Source: Flammulina velutipes
Lineage: Eukaryota > Basidiomycota > Agaricomycetes > Agaricales > Physalacriaceae
DNA length: 64,000 nt
Direction: 5' to 3'
Assembly (NCBI GenBank): GCA_011800155.1
Contig: CM022368.1
Location: forward strand, 3,658,001 to 3,722,000
Below the pieces are notes generated by a model. The model saw only the letters and a program-made list of their open reading frames with translations. It made no database searches and had not been told where the DNA came from. The position numbers and the translations under genes were made by a program. Position 1 is the stretch's first letter; each line of letters begins with the position of its first letter. Below are positions 44,043-55,080 of the stretch, piece by piece.

Positions 44043-45046
44043 ATGGCTTCCAGTCCGACCGACCAACCCGTTCGTGAAATTGACTTGCTGATTTCTCAAC
44101 TTTTGCGCCACGGGTTGACCCTCTCCGACCTCTCGAGAGATACGCCAGCAGTCGTGAGCTACCGAGAACCGTTGGTCAGTTACGATACAGGTAAGAGTGA
44201 GCCTTGCTTACCAGGTGTACGCTGACGCTCTCCATAGGCCTGAAGACTCCGTCGTCAGACGCCCCAGTCCCACTCGTATCAGACCCTGTTGAGCCCGCAC
44301 AGGGCCCTGTCGGTGAGCCATGTCGTCTTTCCCTCGAACTGTTGCCTATTCTCCTGTTAGGTCTGTCCGAAGGTGAAAATGAGAGCTTCGTCCTTTTAGG
44401 TCCATCGGGCGAGGATAGCGAGAGAAACTCCGCCGGTAGGTGTTGGGCCTCCTATTGTGGTCCTTCTGTCACTCACCCCTGTCCAGGCGCGTCTAGCGAC
44501 CAAAGTGAAGCTGGGTCCAGTAAGTGCTGACACTTCCAACACAAACTGCTTCTAACCAACCCTCTTAGACGATGGCGCTCTTCCCAGCGTAGCCGTAACC
44601 ATACCTCTGCATATTTTAGCCAGCCTCCTAGGCCACCTCGACGAACTGGCTGCTTTTATTAGCTCCTCCGTCAAGGATGACGACCCCGTGACTATTCAAC
44701 CGGCCGGTCCGATCCCTCCCGAAGCGGAAATCATGATGACCGAGAGGACGGTATCAGCTCTGAACGCCATGGATCTAGACACGCCGCCGTCCAACCCCGA
44801 CGTTGTGTGGTACTGCGTCTCTCGAGGGACCTGGATAGGCCTTCACCATGACTTGTAGGTTTCATTCCTAAAGGTCTGCTACAGCATGTTCATTCTACCT
44901 CCAGGGCATACGTCTCCCGCCATGTCGTAGGAGTGCCTTTCAACTGTCACGTTAAAAGGGATAGCTGGTATCAGGCGAGAGAGAGTTTCCTAGTCTCCCG
45001 TAATTTGGGCGTCTGTCGTTTGTTGGCGCGAGAGACAGTATCCTAA
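44043..45046 (+). CDS. Possible RNase H1-N/viroplasmin-like domain protein of element B
   Basis: Six exons (44043-44190, 44238-44312, 44361-44435, 44487-44519, 44569-44854, 44905-45046) give 759 nt, 252 residues, with all phases correct. The N-terminus (VREIDLLISQLLRHGLTLSD) is helical, the middle acidic and Ser/Pro-rich. The C-terminus reads VVWYCVSRGTWIGLHHDLAY, then VVGVPFNCHVKRDSW and ARESFLVSRNLGVCRLL. That pattern (WY.V..G...GL....V...V.GV......K...W..A...F....) recalls the small hybrid-binding domain at the N-terminus of RNase H1 and in viroplasmin, frequent in Agaricomycete proteins. No RNase H catalytic domain follows. Nucleic-acid binding is therefore a guess. The small exons and intact phases argue for a real gene. 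Confidence 0.55.
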
Positions 45047-45798
45047 TACGGGTGTCTGTTGTTGGCTGTGTAATGGAGCTTCTTGTAGTAGTTCGTTTCT
45101 GTAACCTCTATGAACCTCTGTCTCTGCAAAGAAAGTGCCGCCTGTTTCACCAGCTTGGGTTTCCGGTAGTCGACGTTTCCAGATTCGGTAGCAGTCTCTG
45201 TAGCCCAAAGAAAGTGCCGCCTATTTCAGCAACCTTGGTTCCCCGCAGACGTAGTCCACGTTTGCCGATCCGTCGACTCGAGCTAGAGCGCTTGAAGGAA
45301 GAATAAATCTCCAACTTGACTTTTGTTACTTTTCAATTTTTACGACGAGAGGTTGACTTCCAGAGTAGAGGCCTTCATTCAGGAGATAAAGAGAGAAAAT
45401 TACGGCTGGGAGGAAATGTGATTGAATAGAAAAAAGAGTTAAGCATAACTATGTAGAACTGAGAAAAGCTAGGCGACGATGTAGCAGGATGAAATCCCTA
45501 ATAGGAATCTTGATCTCATCTTGTTCAAATAGGTTCTCGTTCACTGTAAGTGTCGCTCAATATCGGGGATTCCAGTGGAAATTCATCCTCATGGATGGAG
45601 GTAATACAGAGCCAAGGTCTCCTCATTTTCAGACTAGCATAGGGGAGCACGGGGACTGTAGAGAGCGTATTTATTGCAACCAAACTCACCTCATAACCTC
45701 GAACTCACCTCATAACCCCGAACTCACTACATAACGTAGCCATCATCATCAAACGTTCACGTGTTCAACCTCACTTTCATCCTCCATCCTTCAACAAA
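45047..45798. other. Intergenic region with short direct repeats
   Basis: No gene is supported. A ~45-bp sequence (GTCTCTG then AAAGAAAGTGCCGCCT(G/A)TTTCA) occurs twice, at about 45119-45165 and 45200-45244. The remainder is AT-rich. Confidence 0.5.
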
Positions 45799-46485
45799 AT
45801 GCCTGATGCTGACGAACGCACTACATCGAACTCACCTGAGTGCCAACGTGAACGGGAGCGAGAACGACTACGAGAGCGCGTGAGATCAAGGTTAGCGGGC
45901 TCCCTCTCTGTATTTCTTGCACCACGTTGACCGTCGTGCAAAACGGCAGGAAACAAGCCCGAGAAGAAGAGATGGTGGCAAACATTGTCGATCCTGGGGA
46001 AGCTCGGCGGGAGTGGCAGAATAACCAGGCAATGGAGCGCATGAGGAGGTTAGTCTGTCCTTCTCCCACTCACCAGGCTGAACCGACTCACGGCGCCATT
46101 AACTCCGTAGAAAAAGAAAACTGGAAAACGAGCTGTCTCCCGCAGAGAGAGAGGCTATATGCCGAAAAAGAAATGTGTACGCTGCCCGCTATCGCGCTAC
46201 CCACCGTCTAGATCTGCTTGCCGCTGGGGTGCGCTATCGTCAACGGAAAAATCCTGACGCCTACCCTCGGGTGGCCTCACTCAAGCATCCGGAGGACTAC
46301 TCCGCAGAAGACATCGCCTGGGTTGAATGCGGGGACAAGGTGAAGCAGGATATCCAGGATAAAGTCAAAGGCATCAGTCTCCCGCACAAAGAAATTCCTT
46401 CGTGAGTCTTCCGGCTTCCTTTGCCTCTGCTCACTCTCGCTGATCATGTATTATTTTTCGTCATCACCTCAGAATATCGACATGA
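45799..46485 (+). CDS. Basic coiled protein of element B (SPAER module)
   Basis: Four exons (45799-45890, 45950-46048, 46111-46401, 46473-46485) give 495 nt, 164 residues. An Arg/Glu-rich start (ECQRERERERLRERVRSRKQ) leads to a conserved piece: NELSPAEREAICRKRNVYAA, then ATHRLDLLAAGVRYRQRKN and later EDIAWVECGDKVKQDI. It resembles the (T/S)P-x-ER...HR..L.AA...Y segment of the element A gene at 33275. This suggests one module present in both KDZ elements. The long helical, basic profile suits nucleic-acid or coiled-coil binding. No enzymatic motif is seen. The last exon is very short and is the least certain part. Confidence 0.55.
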
Positions 46486-46552
46486 TTTCTGTATAATGAG
46501 TGTAGTGAGCGGAAATAAATCGTACGCCACCGTTAGAGGCGACGGCTGCGCC

Positions 46553-47060
46553 CAATGTGTGCCCTTATGGCAAGTTGTATATCCAAGGTTATCTGGAGAA
46601 AAGTCAATAACGGAAAGAGGTACTCCGGCACTTCAGCGGGCTTTCCAATGAAAGCCGCGAACGCCTACGTTGGTGGTAAGTTGCATATCCCAGGTTATCT
46701 GCCGAGTTGTCGCAGAGAAGACACGCTCTAAAGTCTTGGTACGGGCTTCAAACCGCAGCCGGAAATGTGTGCGTTCATGGTAAGTTATACATCTCTGGCT
46801 ATCCGCCGAGTTGTTGAAGAGAAGACACGCATTAAAGTCTTGGTACGGGCTTCAAACGACAGCCGGGAATGCGTGCGTTCATGGTAAGTTGTATACCTAT
46901 GCTTATCTGGAGGAAAGTTAACAACGGCGAACCAGGCACTCAGGTGTTTATGTGGGCTTTCCATGACAGTCATGAATGCCTGGCTTGGTGGTAAGTCGTA
47001 TATTTGGGCGGACTTTCCACGTCAACGGCTGTCACAAACACGGTCGCCCATGGTAAGTTG
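46553..47060. repeat. ~105-bp tandem repeat array in element B
   Basis: About five to six diverged copies. The easily seen core TGGTAAGTTGTATA recurs near 46570, 46676, 46780, 46884, 46990 and 47054 (steps near 105, the last shorter). The best pair shares GCCGAGTTGT, AGAGAAGACACGC and AAAGTCTTGGTACGGGCTTC. Each unit carries a strong GGTAAGT splice-donor-like site. The region 46486-47265 has no supported gene otherwise. Confidence 0.75.
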
Positions 47061-47265
47061 TACAACACAGCTTGTGTACTTTGAAAATTGCACGACTTGC
47101 TGCTCCCAGGTACACCGTGGGGCTCTGGACGTCCTTTAAATAAAATGTCGTCCAATGGTATGCCGTTCTCTTCCAAAATTCTCCTGGCTTGCACGCATGT
47201 CGACCCGTACGAGTATGGACAAGGTATGTCCCCATGCCAGCAATGCAGAACCTTGAACTGAGGGA

Positions 47266-48743
47266 ATGCAGCCCACTCCAGCAGAATATGAGTTTATTAT
47301 TCACTACTATGAAGAGTATAGGCGTACGTTCGGCTTGGGGGGTTGCGACGTATGGAAACTCGTCAACCTCATTTTTCCTCGCTTCCAAGCGCGCTTCAAG
47401 CGTCTTCAGGCGCCTGACCCTATGGACTTCCGGCCCTACGCCCTTTGGCGGCTTCAGGAGTTCGAGGTGCGTCTACTTAGTTAGGACTTTGGTCTTGTAG
47501 GCTGACCAGATTGGGCAGTACATACGAGATCTACTCCACGCTGCCGCAAATATCCGAATGCGCGAGGATATTAGCAAAATCTACGCTCCAGGGACATCCC
47601 CGTCCACGTCGCAGCCGGCCAAAATCGACGCTCCAGGGAGATCCACATCGACGTCGCAGCCGGCCCCGACAACGAATGGCGGCGAGAAGAAATTGCAGTC
47701 ACTCAGTGCCCCCGGTCACGCTAAAGGTTCCGACTGGCCTCCAACAAAGGGAGACCCCAGAAAGGCCCCCACGGCCACTGCCTCCGAGCAAAGATTGCCC
47801 TTGCCCCGAAGTCTGTCGCAATACGTTGCCAATACTAAGAAGTATACCCGTAGGCCACCAGCGAGGACCCTGACCGGAGTATTCACTCCGTTGACTACTG
47901 CGAGCGTTTCTGTAGCGAACGGTTCTGACCCCAGTGATCAACGCGATCGGCGCTCACCCAATCTACCACCCGCCCCGCCCCCGAGCGCCGAACCTTCCCC
48001 CGAGTGCTGGCCTTCTGCAGTCGCTCCTCCCTTGTCGTCGTCTGGGCCTCTGACAGTATCCGGTGACCCGAAACCTCAGGTCCCCTCCAAGCCGCGCCCT
48101 CCCCCCTCACTACTTTTCTCCACTCCCCTACGCCGTCTTCCTTCCAACCAGGAGATCGAAGACGACTTGAAGCAGTACGACCTCGATATGCAGGAGACCG
48201 ACGAGGACCTGAGGGAGGTGAGAAAGTGGGCCCGGGAAACCAAGTCTAACGGCAGCCTACCCAGAGGATGCCGATCGTCAGCCAGCTCCACCGTAGACCC
48301 GTCGCCAACTCTTACTGCTTCCAGTAGCCGCTGTATCCAGCACCTTCAGAAGGAGGAGGATCTTACTGGTATTCGTCGCAGTCCACGACTGCACAACATC
48401 CCGCCAATAGAGTTGCCACTTCCCGAGCGACGTCGGAAGAGGCAGGTTTTTACATTGTCATCGTACACCCTCGCTACGGATGAAGAGGACAACCTTGAAC
48501 TGCCTCCCCCGGAATCCCTTACAGCCAAGAGATCTCTCGCTGCGGTACGTTTTTCCAGTCGACGTCTTACCTTTGCTGACTCTTGTATCACTTCTCAGAC
48601 CGATGTCAGTGACGACACCTTTTTTCTCAACGGATCCCAGGGCGACGTCGATTCAGTAAGGTCTCCAATGCTACGCTCCCCAGCAACGATTCTAACTTTA
48701 CCTCTATCAGCGCCTTATGAAACGTCAGCGCCTACGTGACTGA
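47266..48743 (+). CDS. Ser/Pro-rich hypothetical protein of element B (DF..W..L..F module)
   Basis: Exons 47266-47466, 47501-48544, 48599-48655 and 48711-48743 give 1335 nt, 444 residues. The first intron would be only 34 nt, which is short. The N-terminus is ordered (EYEFIIHYYEEYRRTFGLGG, then FKRLQAPDPMDFRPYALWRL with QEFEADQIGQYIRDLLHAAA). The rest is mostly disordered and Ser/Pro/Arg-rich, with a helical LKQYDLDMQETDEDLREVRK and a basic C-terminus RLMKRQRLRD. The N-terminal module resembles that of the element A protein at 31222-32925. The downstream neighbour is the convergent KDZ-B transposase. Function unknown. Confidence 0.58.
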
Positions 48744-48955
48744 TGTAGTGTATTGCAGATAGTTAGTTCGGTATTGACGTTATCTTGGCCTCTGATAATT
48801 ATATCTTGTCGTCCTCAATTTTTTTTCCCTTTAAGAGCTTGATTGAGCTTGCGCCCTGAGCTGAGCCACTCTACCTCGTGCTGAATTGTCTGTATGGCAA
48901 ATCCTGTTCTATGGGCACCTACTTAGGGAAAAAAAGTTATGAATTCAACAGATAG

Positions 48956-51900
48956 CTATGTGAGAGTATCTAAGTCTACGGTGACATCAATGAGTTCGGT
49001 GTTCTCGTCAGCGTCAGCGACAACGGCTTTCTCATCCCCAGGCGCCTTAAGAAAGATTGTTTGCGCGTGTTGCAGCATTCTCTGCCGGAGTGCGATTTGG
49101 CGATGTGCGTAGGCTCGCGCACCTCGAGAGAAGCCCGGGACTGTGCGCATACACTCCGCACCATCACCTGCAGCGAGCGCTGTCCAGCGCTGCAGCTCAT
49201 ACTGTGTAGACTTCACGACACGTTTCATCTCTGCTCTCAGAATGATACATTCTTCCTGCCAGCGTTGAGCACGCGCCCTCGACTTGCACCATTCTATCCT
49301 TAAGGCTAGAGGATGAGCACTGAGTTAGAGTAGGACAAAATAGAGGAGGGAAAGGAGAGAAGACGAACCTTCCTGCATGCCCTTTTCAGTGGAAACGTCT
49401 ACCTGGCTGATCCAGATCCATGAAAGGGACCTGCGACCTTCGGATTCCTCTGACTCCTCCAATGTCCTCATGTCACTATCCTGCAGCGGCTTTAAATTGC
49501 GCTTCCATGTATGCGTAGCCATGAAGGGATCCATAGCCTCAAGGGCACGGTAATGGGTGCGGTATTGAAGGGCGTCAGCTAGGATAGTCGCGTTGACTGT
49601 ATGGAGTGTAGTATTGGCCCTGGTGGAAAGAATTTGTCCACGGACTTGACGATCTTTAATTCGGTACATTCTGCTCCAGAGAAGTAAGTGTTCCCTTAGT
49701 CGTCCCAAAGTATCTTCGCCGCGTGCCGCACGCAAACGGGCTTCGATGGATAGGAGAACGTTGTCTAGCGTGTTGAGTGGCGGAGTCGAGGGCCGACAGA
49801 AAGCGGATGGAAGAAGGAGAGGAGTGTCGTAGGGAGGTTCCGCTGCGCCCGAGCTCTCCGCGTCTTCAGTAGCCCGAGAAACTGTTGCTCGAGGCATATA
49901 GACACCCTGAATTTCTTGGAAGGCATGAACACGTCGTTGGAGGCGATTGAGCTTTTCTTGAAAACGCGCACTTTGCAAATCGGTTACACGGGTGCGCGTC
50001 TTCAACTCTGTGGCTTCTGCCTTTAGCTTTAATCTGGCAGGATTTCAGGGATCAGATGGGAGGCCAGCATTGACATGAAAAACTTACTGGGAACTCTCTA
50101 AGTCTAAGGCCATTGTCAGAAATTGCGATGGGCCGACAACTGAATGATGGACGTATTCCGCGGGCTGATGGGCGGCTTCCTCCTGGGCTAACGCAAGCTG
50201 TACGGAACTGTCTCTTAATTCTAGTTCTATTAGTGACAGGCCGTAGTTTTCTTAGGATAAGAACGCACCTCTATTCTTCGGTTCCAAGGGGTTGTCGATG
50301 CTCATATTTTGGGGGTCTTTTTCCCATCTGAGTACCTGTTTTCTCCATACGTCGAGCTGATCCGTGTTTTTGAGAGACGATTGGAAGGCCTGGAAGGAAA
50401 CAACCTGAACAGCTCGGTTGTCCACTGCATCCCGGAGTTTGGATAGCAGAGCGGACGCTGAGACATCAATTAGCCTAGGACATCAAAGGAATACACGCAT
50501 CCTTACGAAGAAGGCACACTTTGCGCCAGTTCTGATCTCCAAAATGGTCGTCCAAAGTATCGCGGCGAGATCCGGAGCCCATAACCTTGGTGCTGCTGGC
50601 AAGAGTATTGGAAGCTGCCCAATTACGCTCTGCCGCCTCACCGTCGGTCCGACCCATGTACCGCAGCCAATTAAAGGAGTATCTGTAGCGGCAGAGTCCA
50701 AGATGTCCTGGGAGATGGAACTTCGGGACGAGAAACTTGAAATTATGGGTGCATGGTGGAGCGAGGGCCTTATCGTGAGTGGCGTAGGAGGCAATACGGC
50801 TGGAAAGGCTTTTGCACCAAACACACGCTATATCGTATGAGATGATCACATCGGAGGGTGGGGCATGGCCTAGAGTCTTGAGGACAGCATAGTCGGAAAA
50901 GACGTAGCTAAAAACGTTTATGAACAGTGGGTGGCAGGTGAATGTGAGAAAGCTACCGTTCCCCCTTTTTCAGATTAACAACCGAGTTCGGACGTTTCAT
51001 ATCGTGGCGTGCGCAGACTACGGCAACCACGCCAGTAGTTGTAGTCCCCTTTCCACCCTTCATGTTGGCCAGCTTGACTGCATCGAAGCGGCTACACGAG
51101 TTTTTCTCCTCAACCATAGGCTTATCGAATACCTCCAAGTATTTCTCGAAGGGCTGATCGGAGCACATGTAGGCATGTCCATCGTTGAATGTGGGGTCGT
51201 TTGCCAGGGAACTACCGCCGCCTCTGTGTTGAAGACGGAAGTTCGCGTCCACCGCAATGAAGAGTTGGTCAGCGTATTTGTTGGGACACGATCTAGGTGC
51301 GTTAGTAAGGCTAACGAGATCAGACGTAGTACTCAACGATTCGCGAGATTCTAAATTGATTCCTGCATACGGGCAGGCAGGACATCGCACGGCTAAATCA
51401 CCCTCCTGAGTTCCTACGCGTCCCGTTGCATCGTTAGCTCGCCCGAATCGCTTCAAAGCTTTCAGATGCCGCCATTGACGAATCATAAGTAGGAAATTTT
51501 GATATCGATCCTATGACAGGAAACAATGAGTAAATACACCGTGGGGAGGTGGGCTCGTAACGTACAGGTGGTGTGGATGTCCCCGTGTTATCAGTCAGTC
51601 GACAGACGGTGTGAAAGTACTCCCATGCGGACACCTAGGCAGATTGTCAGATTCTTTGTCACGGAGGTCATGGAAATGCCTACCTTAGACATGAAGGAGA
51701 GCATCTGGAAATGTTCCAGGGCCCGAAATGTGGCGCACGTCTCAGGGTTTGAAGTGGTTGCGGGATATAGTCGAGACGCTAGAAGCTGTATATCGTACGA
51801 CGGGTCTGCCTTACCGCATCCACAATATTGGATTTGCATAGTATGTACCCCGTCTATGTCAATGACCACAAATTTCTTGGCGCTAGAGTAACGTGGAAGT

Positions 51901-52693
51901 GGACAGAACTCGCCCGGATTGTGACCCAATTGCAAAATCAACCCCATGTCAGTCAAACTTATCTTTTCGAAGTGCGTTTCCGTCCATTGCTGGATCGTCA
52001 TTAGCTACGGTTGGGAACATCGGGAGCTTGACTTACCCTGACTCTATGGAAATACAACCCGCGGGTACGATGATGCTTGAGGCAGCAGGAAGAGCAGTAT
52101 AATCTTTGGTCATTACAGCTTTGACATTGGAAAGCTGGCGTTTCTGGGCAAGGTCCGTCTTCTTCCTTTCCTGCACACTGCGTGAGAGCTTGTAGCGACG
52201 GTGCTTCCAAGAGCAAGAGTTGTGCGAGGTGGTGGTCTATGCGAGTGCGCCAGACGCGAAGGGGATCATCCTGTACACTCATTAGTTACCCACGTTTGAG
52301 AAGAAAAGAAGACGGAATTACCGAAGGGTACTTAGCTCGACTAAGATGCTCCGAACAATGTTGCAAGTTGGGATCTGCCATTATAACTCGCTCTTCGTCG
52401 TTTCGCTGATGGGCTGTCCTCCATGATTGGGGGAACGTGAACACACCTCCGCCGTTATGAAGGAACTGGGAGGTTTCCGAAACGTTCATCGGATCGGACA
52501 TATCGTCTGTCAAGTTCACAGTAGATTCGTACCAAGAGACGTGAGCAGGTTTCGGTGCATTGCCTTGCCATTTAGTGACGCGTTCTATGATAGTTGTGGT
52601 GGAATTAGAGGATGAAGGGGGTGGAGTAGATGAGGAGCGTTGCCGTCGTTGTCCATTTTTTTGCCGCTGGATGCGTTGGAGTTCTCTTTGCAT
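48956..52693 (-). CDS. KDZ transposase of element B
   Basis: Multi-exon minus-strand gene from ATG 52693 (MQRELQRIQRQKNGQRRQRS) to TAG 48956. Recognised parts in order are: a CxC2-like cysteine cluster (FQCQSCNDQRLYCSSCCLKH, then HRTRGLYFHRV); LILQLGHNPGEFCPLP; FVVIDIDGVHTMQIQYCGCG; RCPACPYAGINL; FIAVDANFRLQHRGGG; VVAVVCARHDMKRPN; IISYDIACVW; FLVPKFHLPGHLGLC; YMGRTDGEAAERNWAASNTL with STKVMGSGSRRDTLDDHFGD; and a coiled C-terminus including ARAYAHRQIALRQRML. These are full KDZ hallmarks. The sequence differs strongly from the element A transposase, so A and B are separate lineages. Glu follows Gly in DGEAAER as expected for the catalytic acid. I saw no clear frameshift, but exon joints were not all checked. 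Confidence 0.83.
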
Positions 52694-52923
52694 TAGATGG
52701 TGACAGGAAGAGGAAAGTAAAAGGCGGCATCCATTATTGTATGTAAGAGAAGAATTGTTTCGATCGTAAGTAGTGAGTGGGCGATTGTGGTTGGCCTATG
52801 ACGTCAGAGGACGTTAGGGCCGTTTCATTTCTGTCCTATAATATGTTTTCGTCTGCCGGCAGGCAAGGCAAACAACCAGCACGACGAGGTCCAAAAACCG
52901 TACGCAGCTATACTAAAATCACT

Positions 52924-53127
52924 ATGTCGTCTTTTGCAATCACCCCTGACGAAGCTCGCCACGACGCCCTACGAGCGGCTCAGTGGGATCTACTGCGCAA
53001 CGCCCTTCGTTACGCGCAACGTGATGCCCAAGAATATGCGGAGCGCGACGTCCGGCGTTACATAGAAAAAAAATACGACGAGTCCACCAAACAGTACTCC
53101 GTCGGAGACTCCACCATTCCTCACCTC
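52924..53127 (+). pseudogene. Helical protein gene of element B, truncated by element A2
   Basis: ATG 52924 opens MSSFAITPDEARHDALRAAQ, then WDLLRNALRYAQRDAQEYAE, a highly charged helix. The frame is cut after 68 codons (..GDSTIPHL) by the A2 tip at 53128. It is divergent from the KDZ-B transposase with 230 bp between starts. The remaining 3' part should lie beyond the window, after the far end of A2. The present reading frame runs on into A2 but that part is not native. Function unknown. Confidence 0.6.
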
Positions 53128-53290
53128 CAGGCCAGGCTGTACTTTTTGGCCCAAAGTAGTGGTTCTGCCCGGTGGCTCCTTTGCCAAATTTGTGGGTTCC
53201 TTCCACTGAGATGTAGCCCTAGCCTAGGGTGTGTTTACCTTAAGTGCTCAACCCACTTACTGTTTGGTTATTACATGTTATCGTGTATTA

Positions 53291-53394
53291 AACATTCGTT
53301 TCGGTATTTGCCCGCTGAAATTATCATCCGGCGTTTGCCGCTCAAATGGTATTCCGGCGTTTGCCGCTCAAAATGTTATTCCGGCGTTTGCCGC
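53291..53394. repeat. 26-27 bp iteron-like array, A2 copy
   Basis: Reverse complement of 38927-39030, with units of CCGGCGTTTGCCGC type, about 160 bp inside the A2 tip. Confidence 0.85.
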
Positions 53395-53954
53395 TAGCAT
53401 TCCGTAGCCCAGCATTCCTGCCCAGCATTTCGCCTTGCCATCGTATGGCGCTATCATTCAGCGAACGACACGATCAGCTCCCATACCGTCTAAACCAGTG
53501 ACCACCATTTACCGCCATCGTTATGTGGCGCAAAAAAAACATATTCCCTTCCACGAAACGAAAAAACATATTCCCCTCTGCGAAACGACCCTGTATTCAA
53601 CGTTCAGCTCCCTACCGCCCTAACCAGTGAGCCGGGGTTAGTTACGCAAAAGTATCAAATGCGTGCGCCAAATGTGGCGCAAAAGTTTCCCTACAATAAA
53701 TACCATATTCCAATTTGTGGTGCGCGCACGCTCTGTTTCGTTCTTTACTACAGCTTTTTCCCGGCATTTGATACTTAATACTTGGGAGTGAGCATCGACG
53801 CTCTCACGAAACAGCCGACTCTCTCCTTCTTGACCTAAATTCCGTTGATCTCTTATACTCAGTATACTCTCATACATCAAAGCGATTCTTTGTATTTTTA
53901 GATGTACTTTAACGCCAGATGTTGTTGTAATTACGCGCAAAGCGGTACCTACTC

Positions 53955-54852
53955 TCACAGACGCAGCAGTTGCAATTGGACGGGCCGTGGCGAACTAAGA
54001 CGGCGACGAATCAGTGCTGAGCCTGTGAAAAAGCAGAGATTGAACGCACGGATTTCGCTCAGACTGCAGCAGGACGAGTCCTCACAGTGGCCGTTGCGCA
54101 GACCACTGTTGATAACGTCTAGAGCTGGTATCAGTTCTACAACGATGGGTAAGGACTTTGTTGGACGTACCTTCGTTGTCCAGTGCACTGCCGCTACTAT
54201 TGTCAGACGGCGCATCTTCTCGCTCGTCCTCCTGCTCGTCGCCCTCCTGCTCGTGCGGATGGGCGATCTTTTGCTCCTGGCTATGATCACTCGGATAGCC
54301 ATTCCCTTGCTCGTGGAGATGAGTATCGACTTCACGGGCTCCTTGCTCTTGGTTGGCGTCACTTGGAGGAGCCACCTCGTGCTCATCGGCAGCGTGGCCT
54401 GCTTTCTCGTCGCTCCCGTCAGCATCCTTGTTAGAGTCTGAAACAGAAATCAGTCAAGACGTGACTGTCAGTACAGCGACGCACCTTGTTGGTCTTTTGT
54501 CTCTGCGGTCTCCTCGTCCTCATCGTCGCCGCAGGAGCAGGTGTCATCCAAGCCGCAAAGCGAGCACTGGCGCACACTTCTCTCCACCTCCGCGTCTTGT
54601 CGCGAGCACTCGTAAACCACAACACATCCGTCCTGAAGGACGATGAATTTGTCGTCGACAAAGTATGAGGTCAAGGCTAGATGGAGAAAAGATAAAACTT
54701 CCGTGATTCGGAGGCAATAAAATATTTACAACAATCATCGCAATGGCACGCGCATTCTAAAAGAAAGCTTTAGTTGCAGAAGATATAGAATATCACCGAA
54801 ACATACCGTCAAAATAACTGACACCCATACAGTTGTCGCAGTGGATAGCCAT
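53955..54852 (-). CDS. Cysteine-rich protein, A2 copy
   Basis: Identical to the gene at 37469-38366 on the opposite strand (five exons, 231 residues, paired Cys motifs CDNC, CDDC, CSLCG, CSCG). The frame is fully open after splicing, so both copies could be expressed. As the gene nearest the A2 tip, it lies about 830 bp from the interrupted B gene. Confidence 0.6.
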
Positions 54853-55080
54853 TATAGTAGCAAACAACCCCGCGATGAGTCAAATCCCAAAATCTCAACC
54901 AAAAGTCACGCGTTATTTGGGGTACAGCCACAACCTGGCTACAAGATTCAATAGACGTCGATGCTACAAACAAATAATAGGAAGTAAGGTATGATAAACT
55001 GCCCAAGATGCAAGAAATACAGTACACAAAATATGATAAACCGCCCAAGATACAAGAAATATATAATCAGTCCGACTGAA

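Larger units (their letters stand above)
24170..53127. mobile_element. Giant KDZ-TET element B (visible part, interrupted by A1; outer ends unknown)
   Basis: The element is inferred from gene content. Segments 24170-26138 and 39194-53127 become continuous once A1 is removed. They carry an HMG-like gene, a TET/JBP dioxygenase, at least six further genes, tandem repeats and a KDZ transposase that differs from that of A. KDZ (Kyakuja-Dileera-Zisupton) elements carrying TET/JBP genes are known from Agaricomycetes. The right side is cut by A2 at 53128 and would resume beyond the window. The left end lies somewhere between 22529 and 24170, and I could not see its terminal repeat. The visible B sequence without A1 is about 15.9 kb. 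Confidence 0.6.

Noticed and set aside
53128..53397. Extension of the gene at 52924 into element A2
   Set aside because: The downstream codons belong to the A2 tip and iteron array and also appear in A1 without the gene, so they are not native.
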